From Sanguinoderma infundibulare (Eukaryota; Basidiomycota; Agaricomycetes; Polyporales; Polyporaceae), in contig JAVLRN010000002.1 in assembly GCA_032821775.1 (NCBI GenBank), positions 62,001 through 126,000 on the forward strand: a stretch of 64,000 nucleotides of DNA. Direction: 5' to 3'. This document shows positions 43,900 to 55,742 of the stretch, one piece after another. The translations under genes were made by a program, and so were the position numbers. Within the stretch, counting starts at the first letter, position 1. Each line of letters begins with the position of its first letter. The notes under the pieces are model-generated. The model did no database searches. It was not told the origin of the DNA and saw only the letters and a list, made by a program, of their open reading frames with translations.

Positions 43900-44860
43900 T
43901 ACATAATACTAATACTCTATCGGTCAATAAATAAAATGCTTCACCAGGAACCGAAAATGTGCCAACGAACCCCGGCGACCGAAAAACATGAAAACCTTGG
44001 GGGCATCCACACTCGACCAACAGCTGTCAGCCTCTGCCCACCCTCCGGGGCGTGCACAGGGGCTTCGCAAGCCGTTGCGACCCCCACTACTAGCGCGCGG
44101 GAGTCTCAGCCCAAAGTGCGTCAGAGACGTCGACCAGGCCGTATTCGCAGGCGGTCACAGTCCTTCACAGCATGCACGCGCGCCACCAGACGATAGCGTC
44201 CGCAAGGACGATCTGGGCCAAGACAAGATGAGCACACGCCTGGCCCATCGACTGGGAGTGGCAGCGATAGCTTACGGATGATCGTGAGCACCACCGTCGG
44301 TCCGCAGGTCGCGACGGTCCAGTAGTATCGTAGGTAGTCCATATGCGGCGATATGTCTGACCGGTCCGAAAAGGCGGTTATGGTGTCCATGAGAACCGTG
44401 ATTTGCCCGCCCATGATGTTCGTCACGCAATGAAGGGTAGTGGAGGCGAGGGACTGTGTCGACTGTTTTCGGAGGTCCTGGGAAACTGCGGCTGGAATCG
44501 GTGCTCAGCGGAAGGGAGGCGGACGACGTGAAAGCGACGAACATCAAGAGATAAAAGGCCACCACGGCCAAGACGAAGAAAAACTTCTGCGCGAGTGATC
44601 GGGTCGGTCGATAGGCGGAAGCCACGCGAGACCAAGCCAGCGGACGTACCGTATAGAACCAACCCGAGCGCCGTCTGAGCTACGTTCAGCTGAACATGAT
44701 TGAATGTCACCGTGTCCCATTCATCATCGCGCCGGAGCAGGGCTCGCTCATTGAAGGGTTTCGTGAGTATCTGAGTCGGCTGAGGAGTAAGATTATCAGC
44801 GTCGGGAGTAAACAGGACATTGCCAAATATACTCGCTTTCGAAACGGTTGATCTCCTATC
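43900..44860 (-). pseudogene. broken copy (H2) of the seven-helix membrane protein
   Basis: On the minus strand, similarity to the complete gene at 45.6-47.2 kb runs in order: RALLRRDDEWDTVTFNHVQL, a conserved 62-nt intron (GTACGT ... CGCAG), FFFVLAVVAFYLLMFVAF, NIMGGQITVLMDT, DYLRYYWTVATCGPTVVL, then an exon reading ADAIVWWRACML and a stop. The middle exon is frame-broken, and everything after the stop is lost except a scrap of the last exon (ACEYGLV). Flanking DNA is also shared with the other copy, so it arose by local duplication. Confidence 0.75.
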
Positions 44861-44970
44861 AGCGTTACGTCTACACGCCGCCGATGCTACACAGACCGTT
44901 CAATAAAAGGGGCCTCGCAACGGCGACGGCGATATACAACGACGGTCAATAGACATTCATTCATCCTGAC

Positions 44971-45010
44971 AGCATTTACCTCGCACTGGCAGCATTTACC
45001 TCGCACTGGC
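44971..45010. repeat. 20-bp perfect tandem duplication
   Basis: AGCATTTACCTCGCACTGGC occurs twice in direct succession (44971-44990, 44991-45010). The stretch 44860-45620 otherwise holds no gene I can support. Confidence 0.9.
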
Positions 45011-45622
45011 TTGTAATGGCGGACTCCCGTCAAGCCAATTTGAGGGGTTTCCCAAAACAGTAGCATCGGGTCCGGTAACAGGGGCTCGTTTCGCCTGAGG
45101 GCGATCATGAGGTTAGCTTGTCAAGAATGAGTGTTTACAGGTGGTACGTACCTCAAGCTGGTGTCGGTCGGCTCTGTGCATATATCCAAACCATCGTGAG
45201 GCATCGTAGAACCTACCTAAACCGTCGAGTTGGCACGGTCTTGACGGTGGCTACAATGATGAGTTTAGTAGACCTCGCGCACCCGTTTGTCGTCTACCTC
45301 GTCGCATGGGACGTCGGCCATCTTACACACGTGTGCTGGAGGTACCTTGTCATATTGCTGTCTTTCGCCTATTTTACCGTCGATACATAATGTGTGGGAT
45401 TGCCTAACAAATACGATGCTCAGTCAGTTAGGACGCAAGGAACAAGAAAACCACAGGGGGTCTTCTACTCGGGGACAAGACTCCGGTTTGGGGCATCTAC
45501 ACGATCGACAGGATCCCGGCCGGCCTCCTGAACATGATGCACAGGGGATTCGCGAATTGACGACTCGGAGTCGTGGCGACCTCCGGCTCCCCTCACTAGG
45601 GCGCGTTAGGCTTGCGACTGTG

Positions 45623-47215
45623 TCAATACCCGCGGACTAGGCCGTATTCGCAAGCGGATGTGTGGTCGTTGAGCGAGGCCCCGTCTGGACGAAGCCTCCG
45701 GGTCACGGTGGTGTCATCGATCGTGATCCTTTCGCGCAGCGCCCGGGCGCGCACGTTATTGTCGAACTCAGACCGGTCGAGCGCGACGAGAATGATGACG
45801 AGCGTCGGGTAGATCGCCTATTGAGTCGCACGTATCAGCACATATCATACGGTGGGGACAGGAGGAGGGACGGGGAAAAATGAGAGCATGGTCTCGAAGG
45901 GGTGACGCACGATTATAGGGACGAGCCCGCCCTGGACGAAGACGGAGAACTCTTCTAAGAACAAGGAATCTGCACTGAGAGTGGATTCCAGCACTTGCCA
46001 GACGAGGACGAGGACCTGAAGACAAACACAGGATCGTTCAGCTACAGCAGGCGAACCGGCCAGCGCGGGGAGTTCGGAAGTCGTTGCAGGGCTAGACAGT
46101 ACATACCCAGATGATGCAATAGAAGACGCCGGATTCGACCAGCAGGGAGAGGACCTTCTCGACGCGAGAAATTCGAGAGCCGATCACCGCGTACTTCTTC
46201 ACGATACGGCGGTGCCTCCTAAATTTCGACAGAGGAATAATCCGTCTTCACCAACTCGGAACAGAGCACGGTGTAGGGACAGGTACGCACAACAGCTTAT
46301 ATCCGACCAGTGAGGTGGCGATCAGGTTCGTCACGAGCGACAGCGCGGTCGCCGCGGTTCCGTAGGACACACCCTGGTACATGTACCCGCTGGACCCCAG
46401 CGACCAGTCATTCGGATCCCACGAACGCTGGCTGAGACACGATTTGGAGGTGACAACGGTGCCGAATGCTGAATGGCAAGAATATCTAATGAATGAACCG
46501 CCGAGTACCAAACATGGCACAGTGGAAACGCACCGGCAGTCGCGATCAGGAGAGCGGCGCAGAACAACCGGACAACCCATCCCGCTCTCCACAGCACACA
46601 CGCGCGCCACCAGACGATGGCGTCCGCAAGGGCGATCTAAACCAAGATGAGCGCACGTGTTGCCAATGTAGTGACAGGGCTAGTGAACTGAAGCACTTAC
46701 GTTGATCGTGAGCGCGACCGTCTGTCCGCAGGTCATGACGGTCCAGTAGTATCGCAGGTAGCCCGCATGGGCCGAGATTTCCGTCTGATTCAAAAAGGAG
46801 GACATGGTGTCCATAAGCACCGTGACTTGCCCGCCCATGATGTTCGCCACGACATAGAGAGAGGTAGAAGCGAGGAGGCCGAAGACCACGACCGCCAGCA
46901 CGGTATTGACTGCTTTTGCGTTGTAGCTGCACCATAAACCATGACCGCCTGTCAGTATGGTAGACAACAGCGGCGCGCAAGAAAAGACGAACATCAGGAC
47001 AAAGAAGGCTACCACGGCCAGGACGAAGAAGACGCCTGTGCGAGTGATCGGGTCCCGTTTGCCAGACCAGACGCCGTAGCCAAAGGAGGGGGCGTACCGT
47101 ACAGTACGCACCCAAGCGCCATCTGCGCTACGTCCATCTGCACATTAAACTCTGCGAGGTCCCATGCATTGTCGCGCCTTAGCAGAGCTCGCTCATTGAA
47201 TGTGTCGGTGAGCAT
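45623..47215 (-). CDS. seven-helix integral membrane protein, basidiomycete family (H1)
   Basis: The model is complement(45623..45817, 45911..46015, 46107..46218, 46291..46468, 46534..46636, 46701..47035, 47098..47215), 381 residues with all phases closing. Hydrophobic segments include FFVLAVVAFFVLMFVF, VNTVLAVVVFGLLASTSLYV, VWWRACVLWRAGWVVRL, GTAATALSLVTNLIATSLVG, LVESGVFYCIIWVLVLVWQV and AIYPTLVIILVALDRS. Together with the conserved KLLRHRRIV and RVEKVLSLLVESG loops, these match a large uncharacterised family of seven-pass proteins in Agaricomycetes. A receptor-like role is often guessed for such proteins. I see no motif that proves it. An upstream 5' exon is possible, because the ATG at 47215 directly follows CAG. 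A broken copy lies 0.9 kb downstream. Confidence 0.72.
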
Positions 47216-47631
47216 CTGGGTTCCGTGGAGAAATGAGTAGCACCGACAAGAGGACAGGTGGCGGCATTGGCGAATATACTATCTTCGTTGGTCCCCTGTC
47301 AGTATTACGTCTATGGCACCACAAGCTTATCGCGACGGACTAGGCAGTTCGATGACAGCGTCCGCTGTATGTTGAATAGGGGCCTTTCAAGTCGCCGTTA
47401 ACAGACGGACGGTCCATTCCGCTCTGAAGCATTTGCGTCGCACAGACTTGCAATAATGAACTCCTTTCATTGCGAGGCCGGCTCAGGAGAGCGGAGAAGC
47501 GACAGGACAGCGAGGAGGGTTGAATATGAACAAAGGTTCAACAGGGGTGGGTGGTCGTATGGACTGTACGGAAGACGAGCGACGTCCGCTCGACTGTAGT
47601 AGCTACCATCGTGAGTTGATAGGAGAGAAGA

Positions 47632-47745
47632 CTTGCCAATAAGATGAAATATCAGATCGAAGACCTCCAAGCCGACGCTAGGAAAATGCCCTGCGGGATG
47701 GATATGCCGGAGGTCGAGTGCATGTGTAGATGTAGATGGGGGCAT
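47632..47745 (-). pseudogene. array-family relic G2 (exon 1 piece, reversed)
   Basis: The minus-strand frame reads MPPSTSTHALDLRHIHPAGH, then FPSVGLEVFDLIFHLIGK. This is the N-terminus of the membrane protein family seen in copies A-F but in the opposite direction, and it dies immediately afterwards. Confidence 0.7.
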
Positions 47746-47849
47746 GACCGTGGCCAGGAAGGACCAAGGCCCGGGCCGCAGGCGAGGTCACAGCAACCGA
47801 GATCTTATCTTATCTTATCTTCATGTCTTCGCTCGCACTGTGTCGGCAA

Positions 47850-48010
47850 CGAACTTGTTGACGAAGACGAGGATGAGGGGCCAGTAGGGCACTGAAGTAT
47901 CCATGGTAGCTTCCTGGATAGCATGCAGGCAGCCATGGAGCTGGTTTTGTCGATTTTCTGTCAACACACAGCACACGCTATATCGAATACCTCCATGCCG
48001 ACGCTGGTAT
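47850..48010 (-). pseudogene. array-family relic G1 (exon 1 piece, reversed)
   Basis: The minus strand shows SVGMEVFDIACAVC, then VLTENRQ, then CHAIQ-type and WPLILVFVN pieces in shifting frames, the same exon as in G2. A (ATCTT)n stretch (47813-47825) lies between the two relics. Confidence 0.65.
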
Positions 48011-49457
48011 AGAAAACATACATGGATAGGCGTAGATACCGCATCGTTACTAGCACCGACCGGTTGAGGACCGAGGCGGGAAGGCGAGCGACTGGTCGAC
48101 CCGAAACGAGCGGTAAATGTGACGAGGATAGGATAGTGTGCTGGGTTCCAATCAGCCCCACATTCAGACCGACGCTGGGACGGATATTCGATCTAGCAGA
48201 TAGTCTAGAGATCAATAGGGGTATCATTCATCATGGGCCAGATTCAAGTTCGAGAACCGGCCGCGGAGGCTGCTGTACGATGACGAAAGCCCGGCGCTTG
48301 AGATGTCCGAGGACGATTCCGTCAACGCCCGCAAGTTGTCCCTTCTCTCCGCGCTTGGTCGTTCGCATGCACAGTCCACCGAAAACGAAAGGTCTGACAA
48401 GGAGAGTGGTTCTGTCCGAGTCTCAGTCATATGTGGTACCCACCGGCAACATTTCTGACTCTGCGCGATCAGGCGCGATCAGGCGCTATCATATTTTAGG
48501 ACCACTGCGCGAACGGACAAAATTCACTCGCGAGGCGAAGACAGCAGTAGTATGAGGTACGCCGGACAGTACCACGTCATCATGACTGAACAACAGCACA
48601 AATGGCACAGCATTGGGGAATGAACGTGACGCCTCACGCACATCCTTGCCTTGGCTGGCAACGGGGCGTACGGAACGCTCCGGTGAACGGCAAGAGGTAC
48701 TGTAGACACGACAGCATTCGTGCAGTAATCAACGGTGACCCGGTCTTGCGGCGACGCGATTTCCATAGCCCCAGGTTGGGCGGACATTTGTACGCTATGG
48801 AAAGAGCGAAGAGGGAATCACTCACGACCATGGTCACCCCGGGCGGGCAATAGTCTTCCCTCTCTCTTCCTGCACGTCCGTGCCCACCACGCTCGGACCA
48901 GCACCGGCGTAGGTCCTTATCCCGCGAATGGCCGCACATTAGAGGAGTGTATTCTACTAGGTAGCTTTCGCGCGTAGAACGACTGTGGAGAGAAGTAAGT
49001 TACGAATACCAAAACCAACGATCGACAATTATTAACAAGAATAAATGATCACGTCTTCGACGGGCGACTACTTGACATTCAGCCCACGAGCGACGTCGTG
49101 TACGCCGTTTGATTTGTGGAGATTGTCGTTGTGGGCTGGAGGATGCAGGGTAGCGGCAAAACGTACGGCCCGCCAGGTGCTTCGGTGAAATCCGGGCGGT
49201 GGGTCGGACTATGGATTGGCGCTAGCCCTTTTAGGATGGCGTCATCTTTTTAACTCCTCCGAGCACCACCGGGAGATGGACGTGTAACCCACATCGACGT
49301 GCAACCCACATCTAAGCCATAAGCCGTGAGCTGATCGGGGTTCCGCAACCTACAGTACTTGATTGTCCAGCATGCCGGGTCTCGCCGGTATGTCCCCCTC
49401 GTCCTCTGGTCTCCGAGCACGAGGCATCTCAGGGCATCGTTACTCGCCCCGTCCGCC
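48011..49457. other. intergenic stretch, one possible coding tail
   Basis: A plus-strand frame at 48226-48430 (FENRPRRLLYDDESPALEMS, then NARKLSLLSALGRSHA) resembles a hydrophilic protein tail but has no neighbours in frame. The rest is unassigned, and the last 200 bp would include the promoter of array gene A. Confidence 0.35.
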
Positions 49458-50824
49458 ATGACCCCATCGTCTGTCGCTAGCCATCCACTTCATGTTACCC
49501 ATGCCCTCGACGTTCGCGAAATCCGCTCATCAGGCCGTTACCCTAATGTCGGCTTCGAGATCTTTAGTATGCTCGTCCATCTTCTCGGCAAGTCTCTCCT
49601 CGCTCTCGTCCTCTCCAGAACATTGACCGGAAAACGACAAGGAGTCGCCATGGCCTCTGCCATGCTCTCCAGGAAGATGGTATGGATAATCAAGTGCCCT
49701 ACCTGGCCCCGCGTTCTCGTCCTCATCAACCATACCGCCGCGTGCGTGCCTTCTCGTTCCCCTTCTTTCAGCTTTACCGCCCTGACATCTTGTCCGTCTA
49801 GGTGGACATTCTTCATCATCAGTGCGTATGTCTCCCTTACCTCTCTCGTTCCCCCACCCACTTGCCGTTTGTTCCCATCGACCTGCAGTTTCCATCCTCG
49901 TCGACAGCTTGGGCTTGGAGATCAGCGAGTCCATATGCATGTTCTCCGTCATCGTTTGCGTAGCCTTCTACGCATTCTCAAAGATCACCATCTATCTATT
50001 TCTTGGTGCGTCCAACCTTCCTCCCGTTCGTACCCAAGCTAATGTCGAATCTATCAGCCGAGAAGGTATACGTCGTCTGGTCCGTCGGCTGTAGACAGGG
50101 AAGCCGTCTACGTTGCAAAGCGTATCTCGTCTCCATGCTCTTTATCTTTCTATATTCCGGAATAGCCGTCATGTTGTTCCTCGGTGTGTACTTTCACCTT
50201 CCTACCTCGAGCTCCATGTCGATCTTCTGCACACGACTCAGAACGTACCGCGCGATTTCGCCAGGACGGCCTCTGCGTCATAGGCGAGACCCGCATTTCT
50301 GCGATCATCAATCTGAGTTACGATACGTACGTGCCTTTCCTCAGTCCGCTTGCTCCCCGTCTCATGCGAAAGTATACTGTGTAGGTTCGTCAACGTCTTC
50401 CTCACAATACTCTTCGTCTGGCCCTTGCTTTCCGATGTCCTGACGCGCGAACTGAGATCAATAGCAATGCGCAGTCTCTGGTGAGCCCCCCCGCAATCTA
50501 CCAAGCGACCCCTCTTTGACACTCGTTCGCAAACCCAAACGTGCTCGTACAGGGCTTCTGCTTTCGCGCTCACCGGCTCAATCATCAACATCGCCTTCCT
50601 CGCCGTGATGAACGGCAGAGAGCTGGGGTGGATATGTTTATCCTGCTGTGCCGCCGACGTAAGTGTTCCTGTCCGATTCGATCCGTTCACCCCAACACCC
50701 TGCGCCTAGCATCTTTTTATCGTGCTCCTGGTCGTTCTCCATCTGACCTCTGCGCGCCCAGGTGATGATCAACGCGGCGACCATGTACTGGGTCACGACC
50801 AGCAAGTGCGACCTCTCGCGCTAG
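49458..50824 (+). CDS. multi-spanning membrane protein, array copy A
   Basis: Exons are 49458..49741, 49802..49821, 49889..50005, 50058..50183, 50242..50326, 50385..50480, 50553..50658, 50762..50824, giving 298 residues. The lengths (284, 20, 117, 126, 85, 96, 106, 63) are identical to copy B, including a 20-nt second exon. Hydrophobic segments: LGKSLLALVLSRTL, WPRVLVLINHTAA, VCVAFYAFSKITIYLFL, LVSMLFIFLYSGIAVMLFL, VNVFLTILFVWPLLSD and IINIAFLAVMNGRELGWICL. Conserved loops are EKVYVVWSVG and TYRARFRQDGLCVIGETR-like. No known domain or enzyme motif is recognised, and it appears lineage-specific. It is the first intact gene of a direct tandem array on the plus strand. Confidence 0.8.
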
Positions 50825-51387
50825 CATTGCCGTGTCCTCCGAGGAGTGTAATCTCGTACTTCACTAGAATTTCCTCGTGGCCTAGAGAGCGTCACGTATG
50901 CGGACTCTCCATATGCGCCGCGTACGCTGCTGTGTATATCATAATATCGGACAATTCATTGGGGCATCGGGATGCTACCATCCAGAGCCAGTTGACGCAA
51001 TCCCCACAGCGACTGGCGGGCTGGCAGGTCCGTCCAAGGCCCCTCAGGGGCACAAGTCGACATTTATTACTCGCGCTGACGATCTATTATACGATTCGCG
51101 GACGAGTGAGCAACGTGGCTTACTTGGATAAGAGGCGGTTATAACCAAGAGTAAGCAACGCAATCTAATGGATGGGCGCTCAGTCGAAGCGGAGTTCGAA
51201 AGACTTGGCCAAGGGACTCGCCCGGGCCAACCCCATTCCGCTCCTAACCATCTGCACCTCGACGTAATGGGGACACAACCGCAGCTCCATCGATCCACAC
51301 AAGTGGTCGCGGCATTGGCACCCGGCACGAACTTGAATTGCCCCAGTCCGAGCCCTCGGTAGCCTCAGGCTCGCTGCTCGCCTGGTG
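50825..51387. other. intergenic region with promoter block of copy B
   Basis: No gene here. Around 51143-51175 the sequence AGTAAGCAACGCAATCTAA is nearly repeated upstream of copy C (GGTAAGCATTGCAATCTAA, 53942), which suggests shared regulatory DNA. Confidence 0.5.
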
Positions 51388-53133
51388 ATGTCCCTCATGG
51401 CCCCCATGGCACCATCACCTATCGCCAGCAATGCATTCGATGTCCGCGAGATCCAGTCCGCAGCGCGGTTTACTAATCTGGCTTGGGAGGTCCTCAACAT
51501 GCAAGTCCATCTTCTTGGTCAGTCTCTCGTCGTTCTGGCTGTGTGCGGGGTATTGACAGAAAATCGACAAGGGATCACCATACTCTCTGGCATGCTATCC
51601 CGGAAGATGTGGTGGATAATCAAGTGTCCTACCTGGCCCCGCATACTTGTTCTCGCCAACCACGCAGCCGCGTGAGTCTCGTCTCGTCTCTCGTCTCCCG
51701 TCTCTCTGACCTCGGTGTGACATCGTACGTGCAGATGGGCTTTCTTCTTCACAAGTGCGTATGCCGTAATTACCAGTTTCGTTACGCACCGCGGTTGACA
51801 TCGCGTTTTTTCTGCACACTTCATCCGCAGTCACAATTCTGGTCGACGGCCTCGGCTTGGAGATCAACGAGCGCGTATGCCTCTCCACCATGTTTATTTG
51901 CGACACATTTTATGCAGTCTCGAAGTACACCATCTATCTCTTTCTCTGTGCGTCTAACCCCTGCGCCCATCGTAACGCCAACTGAATGTCGAATATTTCA
52001 GCCGAGAAAGTATACGTTGTCTGGTCCGTCGGATTTAATCCGGAAGGCAGGTTACGCTGCAAACCGTACCTGCTGTCCTTGTTCTTTATCGTCTCCTACG
52101 CTCCGATAACGGTCGTGTTGTTTCTCCGTACGTGCATCGACCTAGCTGCGTCATGCTCGACGCTGATCCTTTTCTCGTTCCCGATGTGGCTCAGAACGTG
52201 TCGGGCACTTTCGCCACGACGGCTTGTGCGTCATAGGGGAGACGCGCATCCCTGCCATCGTCAACCTAACTTACGATACGTACGTGCATCCTCTTTATTT
52301 GCGATGCAGTCGGTGTGGCGGGACGAGCGAGCCCACACTCAGCAGAGAGAGCGTCCGTCGGCGGTCGCGTATGCCACGCTCGCGGGGCCCATGGAGAGTG
52401 CGGGCGCCGTCGAAGGACAGCGGCAAGGCCGGGTCGCAGAGCAACTTGATGTCGAGGGCTAGGAGAGCCTTGGCAATGGTTGGCCAGATGGTGGATTCCT
52501 GCAGGAGGATCGCACGCTGCGTGATAGTCGCATGCTACGCGGCTTCCCTTTTATTGCCAGTCGTTATCGCCCACCGCAAGTGGGTTCTGTATCATGAACC
52601 ACCCACTTGCAAGTGGGGATGTGGACTTCACCCTCAGACTGCTCTAACCCCGAGCGTCAACTCACGCGACATGCACCGTGCAGGTTCGTCAACGTCGTCC
52701 TCACCCTCCTCTTCGTATGGCCCATACTCTCCCACTGGCTGACGCGGGAACTGAGAGCAGTAGCGACGCGGAGTCTCTGGTGAGCCCCTCGCTTCAGATC
52801 CCCAACTCGCTAACTGGCCCGTGATCCCGATCAACACTCTTGCGTCGCACACAGGGCTTCCTCGTTCGCGCTGTCCGGGTCAATCACCAACATCGCCTTC
52901 CTCGCGGTCTTGAACGGCAAAGAGTTGGGGTGGATCTGCCTCTCCGGTTGCGCGGGCGACGTGAGTGTCTTGTCCCTATCTGATCCCACTCCCCTTTGTC
53001 TCCGGCGGGCACCTTATGAATTGTGCTCGTGTTCATTTTCCATTTGGTATTGACTCTTACGCGCACCCAGATGATGATCAACGCGGCGACTATGTACTGG
53101 GTCACCGCCAGGAAATGTGATCTCTCGCGCTAG
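51388..53133 (+). CDS. multi-spanning membrane protein, array copy B
   Basis: Exons are 51388..51671, 51735..51754, 51831..51947, 52002..52127, 52195..52279, 52684..52779, 52855..52960, 53071..53133, giving 298 residues. The start could also be the in-frame ATG at 51397 or 51406. The protein begins MSLMAPMAPSPIASNAFDVR and ends WVTARKCDLSR, like its neighbours. Segments such as VDGLGLEINERVCLSTMFI, YLLSLFFIVSYAPITVVLFL and VNVVLTLLFVWPILSHWL would cross the membrane. Intron 5 is 404 nt, against 58-70 nt in copies A and C, because of about 335 bp of extra DNA that includes an ACTTGCAAGT palindrome. All splice sites are otherwise sound. Confidence 0.8.
52290..52660. repeat. inserted DNA in intron 5 of copy B with palindrome
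   Basis: The intron carries ACTTGCAAGT at 52605-52614. Together with CAAGTGGGTTC at 52577-52587 and GAACC plus CCCACTTG at 52596-52609, it forms an imperfect hairpin. The remaining inserted sequence shows no gene I recognise. Confidence 0.55.
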
Positions 53134-54273
53134 CTTCGAGCTGTCGGCGGAGCATAATCTTTTTTCGGTGGTACAGCCCATCCGGTCAGGAGCGGTGCCC
53201 ACCGATTCGGTGGGTTTATAGCATGTTGATGGACAGAGCCCGGTACCATTTCGAGGGAAATGATTTACACACATCGAAGCCGTGGTCGATAGTGTGGGAC
53301 TCTCCGAGTCGTAACTAGCCGCGATCACCCAACTCCAGACCGCGCCGGCGCACCAGCATGCCCACTAAAACTCCCGGCATGCCTATCCAGTCTGGCGGGA
53401 AGGTGCGCTCCTCGCTGAGGCGGAGCGGGATCGCGTACTACAGTAGAATGATACAGGACGTGTCCGGATGCGACAAGACAACCGACGTTGGTCGCAGTGC
53501 AGTTTGGGGTTGAAAAGGCCTGGTCACAAGGTAGAGTCGAGGGTCCGGAGTCAGAGGTCGATGCTGACCCAATCTTGGCAGGTATACAAAACGCGTGGCG
53601 GTGCGACTTACTTTTTATCCCTGGCCGCTGCCTTCACCGCGAGGAAGTCGCGGGTGCCAGAACGCACGCCGCTTGCTGGCAGAAAATGGGCCCCTCGAAA
53701 ACAGACCCTGCACGGTTAGTGCCTGCTTAGAGTTGGCGGGGGTCGAGACGACTGCCGCGGTCCACGCAATGACTATGTTTTCGCCTTTCCTAACTCAGGC
53801 TAGAGGACGCGCACTTACACGCTCTTGGCACGGAAGCGCGTCGCTCCAAAACCTTATCTTCTCCCGCGAAACTGGTGCGCAGGCATATGGAAGACATCGA
53901 GCTTCGTTAGGTAGGTTTGGTAATAAAGGCTTATAATGAGGGTAAGCATTGCAATCTAACGGATGTTTACAAGCGACTATGAACTTGGCGACTTGCCCCT
54001 CGGCGGAGATCGCGAGGCCGGGGCAATGGCGCACTCGGAACCTTACTGATATCTTCTCCTAACCAGCATCACAATCTTCTCCTAACCAACATCATAGAAC
54101 CCCCCTGTCGCATTCTATTCCAGCGACGATCGCGATGCAGCACAAGACGGAGTCAGCTACTTGAAGAATAAGTAGGATGTCGTCGTTCGCAAATCGTCGT
54201 TCACCCTCTGGCACGAATCACCTTCCTCTGAACCCTCGCTACTCGCCTTTGGCCTCGATCGCTCGTGGCCGCC
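53134..54273. other. intergenic region
   Basis: No gene is supported. The end contains the promoter block shared with copy B (near 53942) and a duplicated CTTCTCCTAACCA phrase (54053, 54079). Confidence 0.5.
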
Positions 54274-55742
54274 ATGGCCCCATGGTTTATCGGTAGCCAT
54301 ACACTGGACGTCCGTGATGTCCAGTCTGCAGGGCTTTTTCCTAGCCGGGGATGGGAGGTCTTCAGCATACTCGTCCATCTTCTTGGTAAGTATCTCGTCC
54401 TCCTGGCCGGGTGTCGGATACTGTTGACAGACAATCAACAAGGTATCGCCGTGTTGTCTGGAATGCTATCTAGGAAGCTGGTGTGGATACTCAAGAGCCC
54501 TACTTGGCCTCGCATCCTCGTCCTCATGAACCACGCGTCTGCGTAAGCCTCCTCCCCTTCCACCTTCCACCGAGTCCTCCTGACCTTGGTGTTACATCGT
54601 ACGTGCAGATGGGGCTTCTTCTTCACGAGTGCGTATGCTCCCCGTTGCCTCTGTCGCTCCGCGCTGCGGCCGACATCCCGTTTGCTCTCTATTCTCTATC
54701 TGTAGTTTCGATTCTTGTCGACTGCGTGGGTTTGGAAGTCAGCCACGGCGTATGCTACGCGGCCATCACAATCTGCACGACCTTCTATGTGCTCTCCAAG
54801 ATAACCATCTATCTCTTTCTCGGTGCGTCCAATCGTTCTGTCCATCATCTGCGTTCCGGAACCCAGACCAAACGGAGAATATGTCAGCCGAGAAGGTATA
54901 CGCTGTCTGGTCCGTCGATTTTCTGGGGGGCGGCCGGTTGCATTGCAAAGCGTACCTCTTGTCTTTGGCCTTCGTCTGCGGATACGCCGGAATAGTGATC
55001 ATGTTGTACATCGGTACGTGTCCCTCGCCTCGCCAAGTCGAGCTCCACGTTTATCGTTCCCTTGTTTCTGACACTGCTCAGAACGTGTCGGGCACTTCCG
55101 CCGCGACGGCCTCTGCGTCATCGGCGAGAGGCGTACGCCTGCGATCATCCATCTGAGCTACGATACGTGCGTGCTTCCTCAGAACAGCTCTCATCCCGAA
55201 CAGCATCTACTCACTCGTCCGAAACCCCACCGCAGGTTCGTCAACGTCTTCCTCACCATGCTCTTCGTCTGGCCGATACTCTCCCACTCGCTCACGCTAA
55301 AGTTGAGAACGGTAGCGGTGCGGAGCCTCTGGTGGGTCGCTCGCTTCGGATTGCGCAAGCCTCAGAGCCCCCTGAATAACCTGTTTGACAAACACCTTCG
55401 CAATTTGCGTCGCTCACAGGGCTTCCGCGTTCGCGCTCAGTGGGTCCATCACCAACATCAGCTTCCTCGCGATCTTGAACGGCAGAGAGTTGGGGTGGAT
55501 ATGCCTCTCTGGCTGCTCCGGCGACGTGAGTGTCCCTATTCCTGTCCGTTTCCTCCAGCCCCCTCCCACCACCCATCAACCCGTGCCGCACCCCTTCGCC
55601 CGTTTCCTCCTCCGCTTTCCCCCAGGCGGGACTCGTCTGAATGTTGTTCGTGCTCGTACTGATCCCCTCGCGCGCCCAGATGATAATCAACGCGGCGACC
55701 ATGTACTGGGTCACGGCCAGGAACTGCGACCTTTCACGGTAG
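54274..55742 (+). CDS. multi-spanning membrane protein, array copy C
   Basis: Exons are 54274..54542, 54609..54628, 54706..54822, 54888..55013, 55082..55166, 55236..55331, 55420..55525, 55680..55742, giving 293 residues. The internal exon lengths equal those of A and B, and only exon 1 is shorter at its 5' end. The protein starts MAPWFIGSHTLDVRDVQSAG and continues with VEVFSILVHLLGK-like and PTWPRILVLMNHASA segments. It ends YWVTARNCDLSR. Membrane segments correspond to those of A and B. No catalytic or ligand motif is visible. The ATG context (GCCGCCATGG) is strong. Confidence 0.8.

Noticed and set aside
47036..47097. Frameshift in H1 near 47.09 kb
   Set aside because: A 62-nt GT-AG intron (GTACGC ... 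CACAG), also present in H2, removes the apparent shift and closes phase through all seven exons.
47811..47825. ATCTT short repeat as a CRISPR or telomere-like array
   Set aside because: Only about four units without spacers. It is an ordinary microsatellite in a eukaryotic genome.
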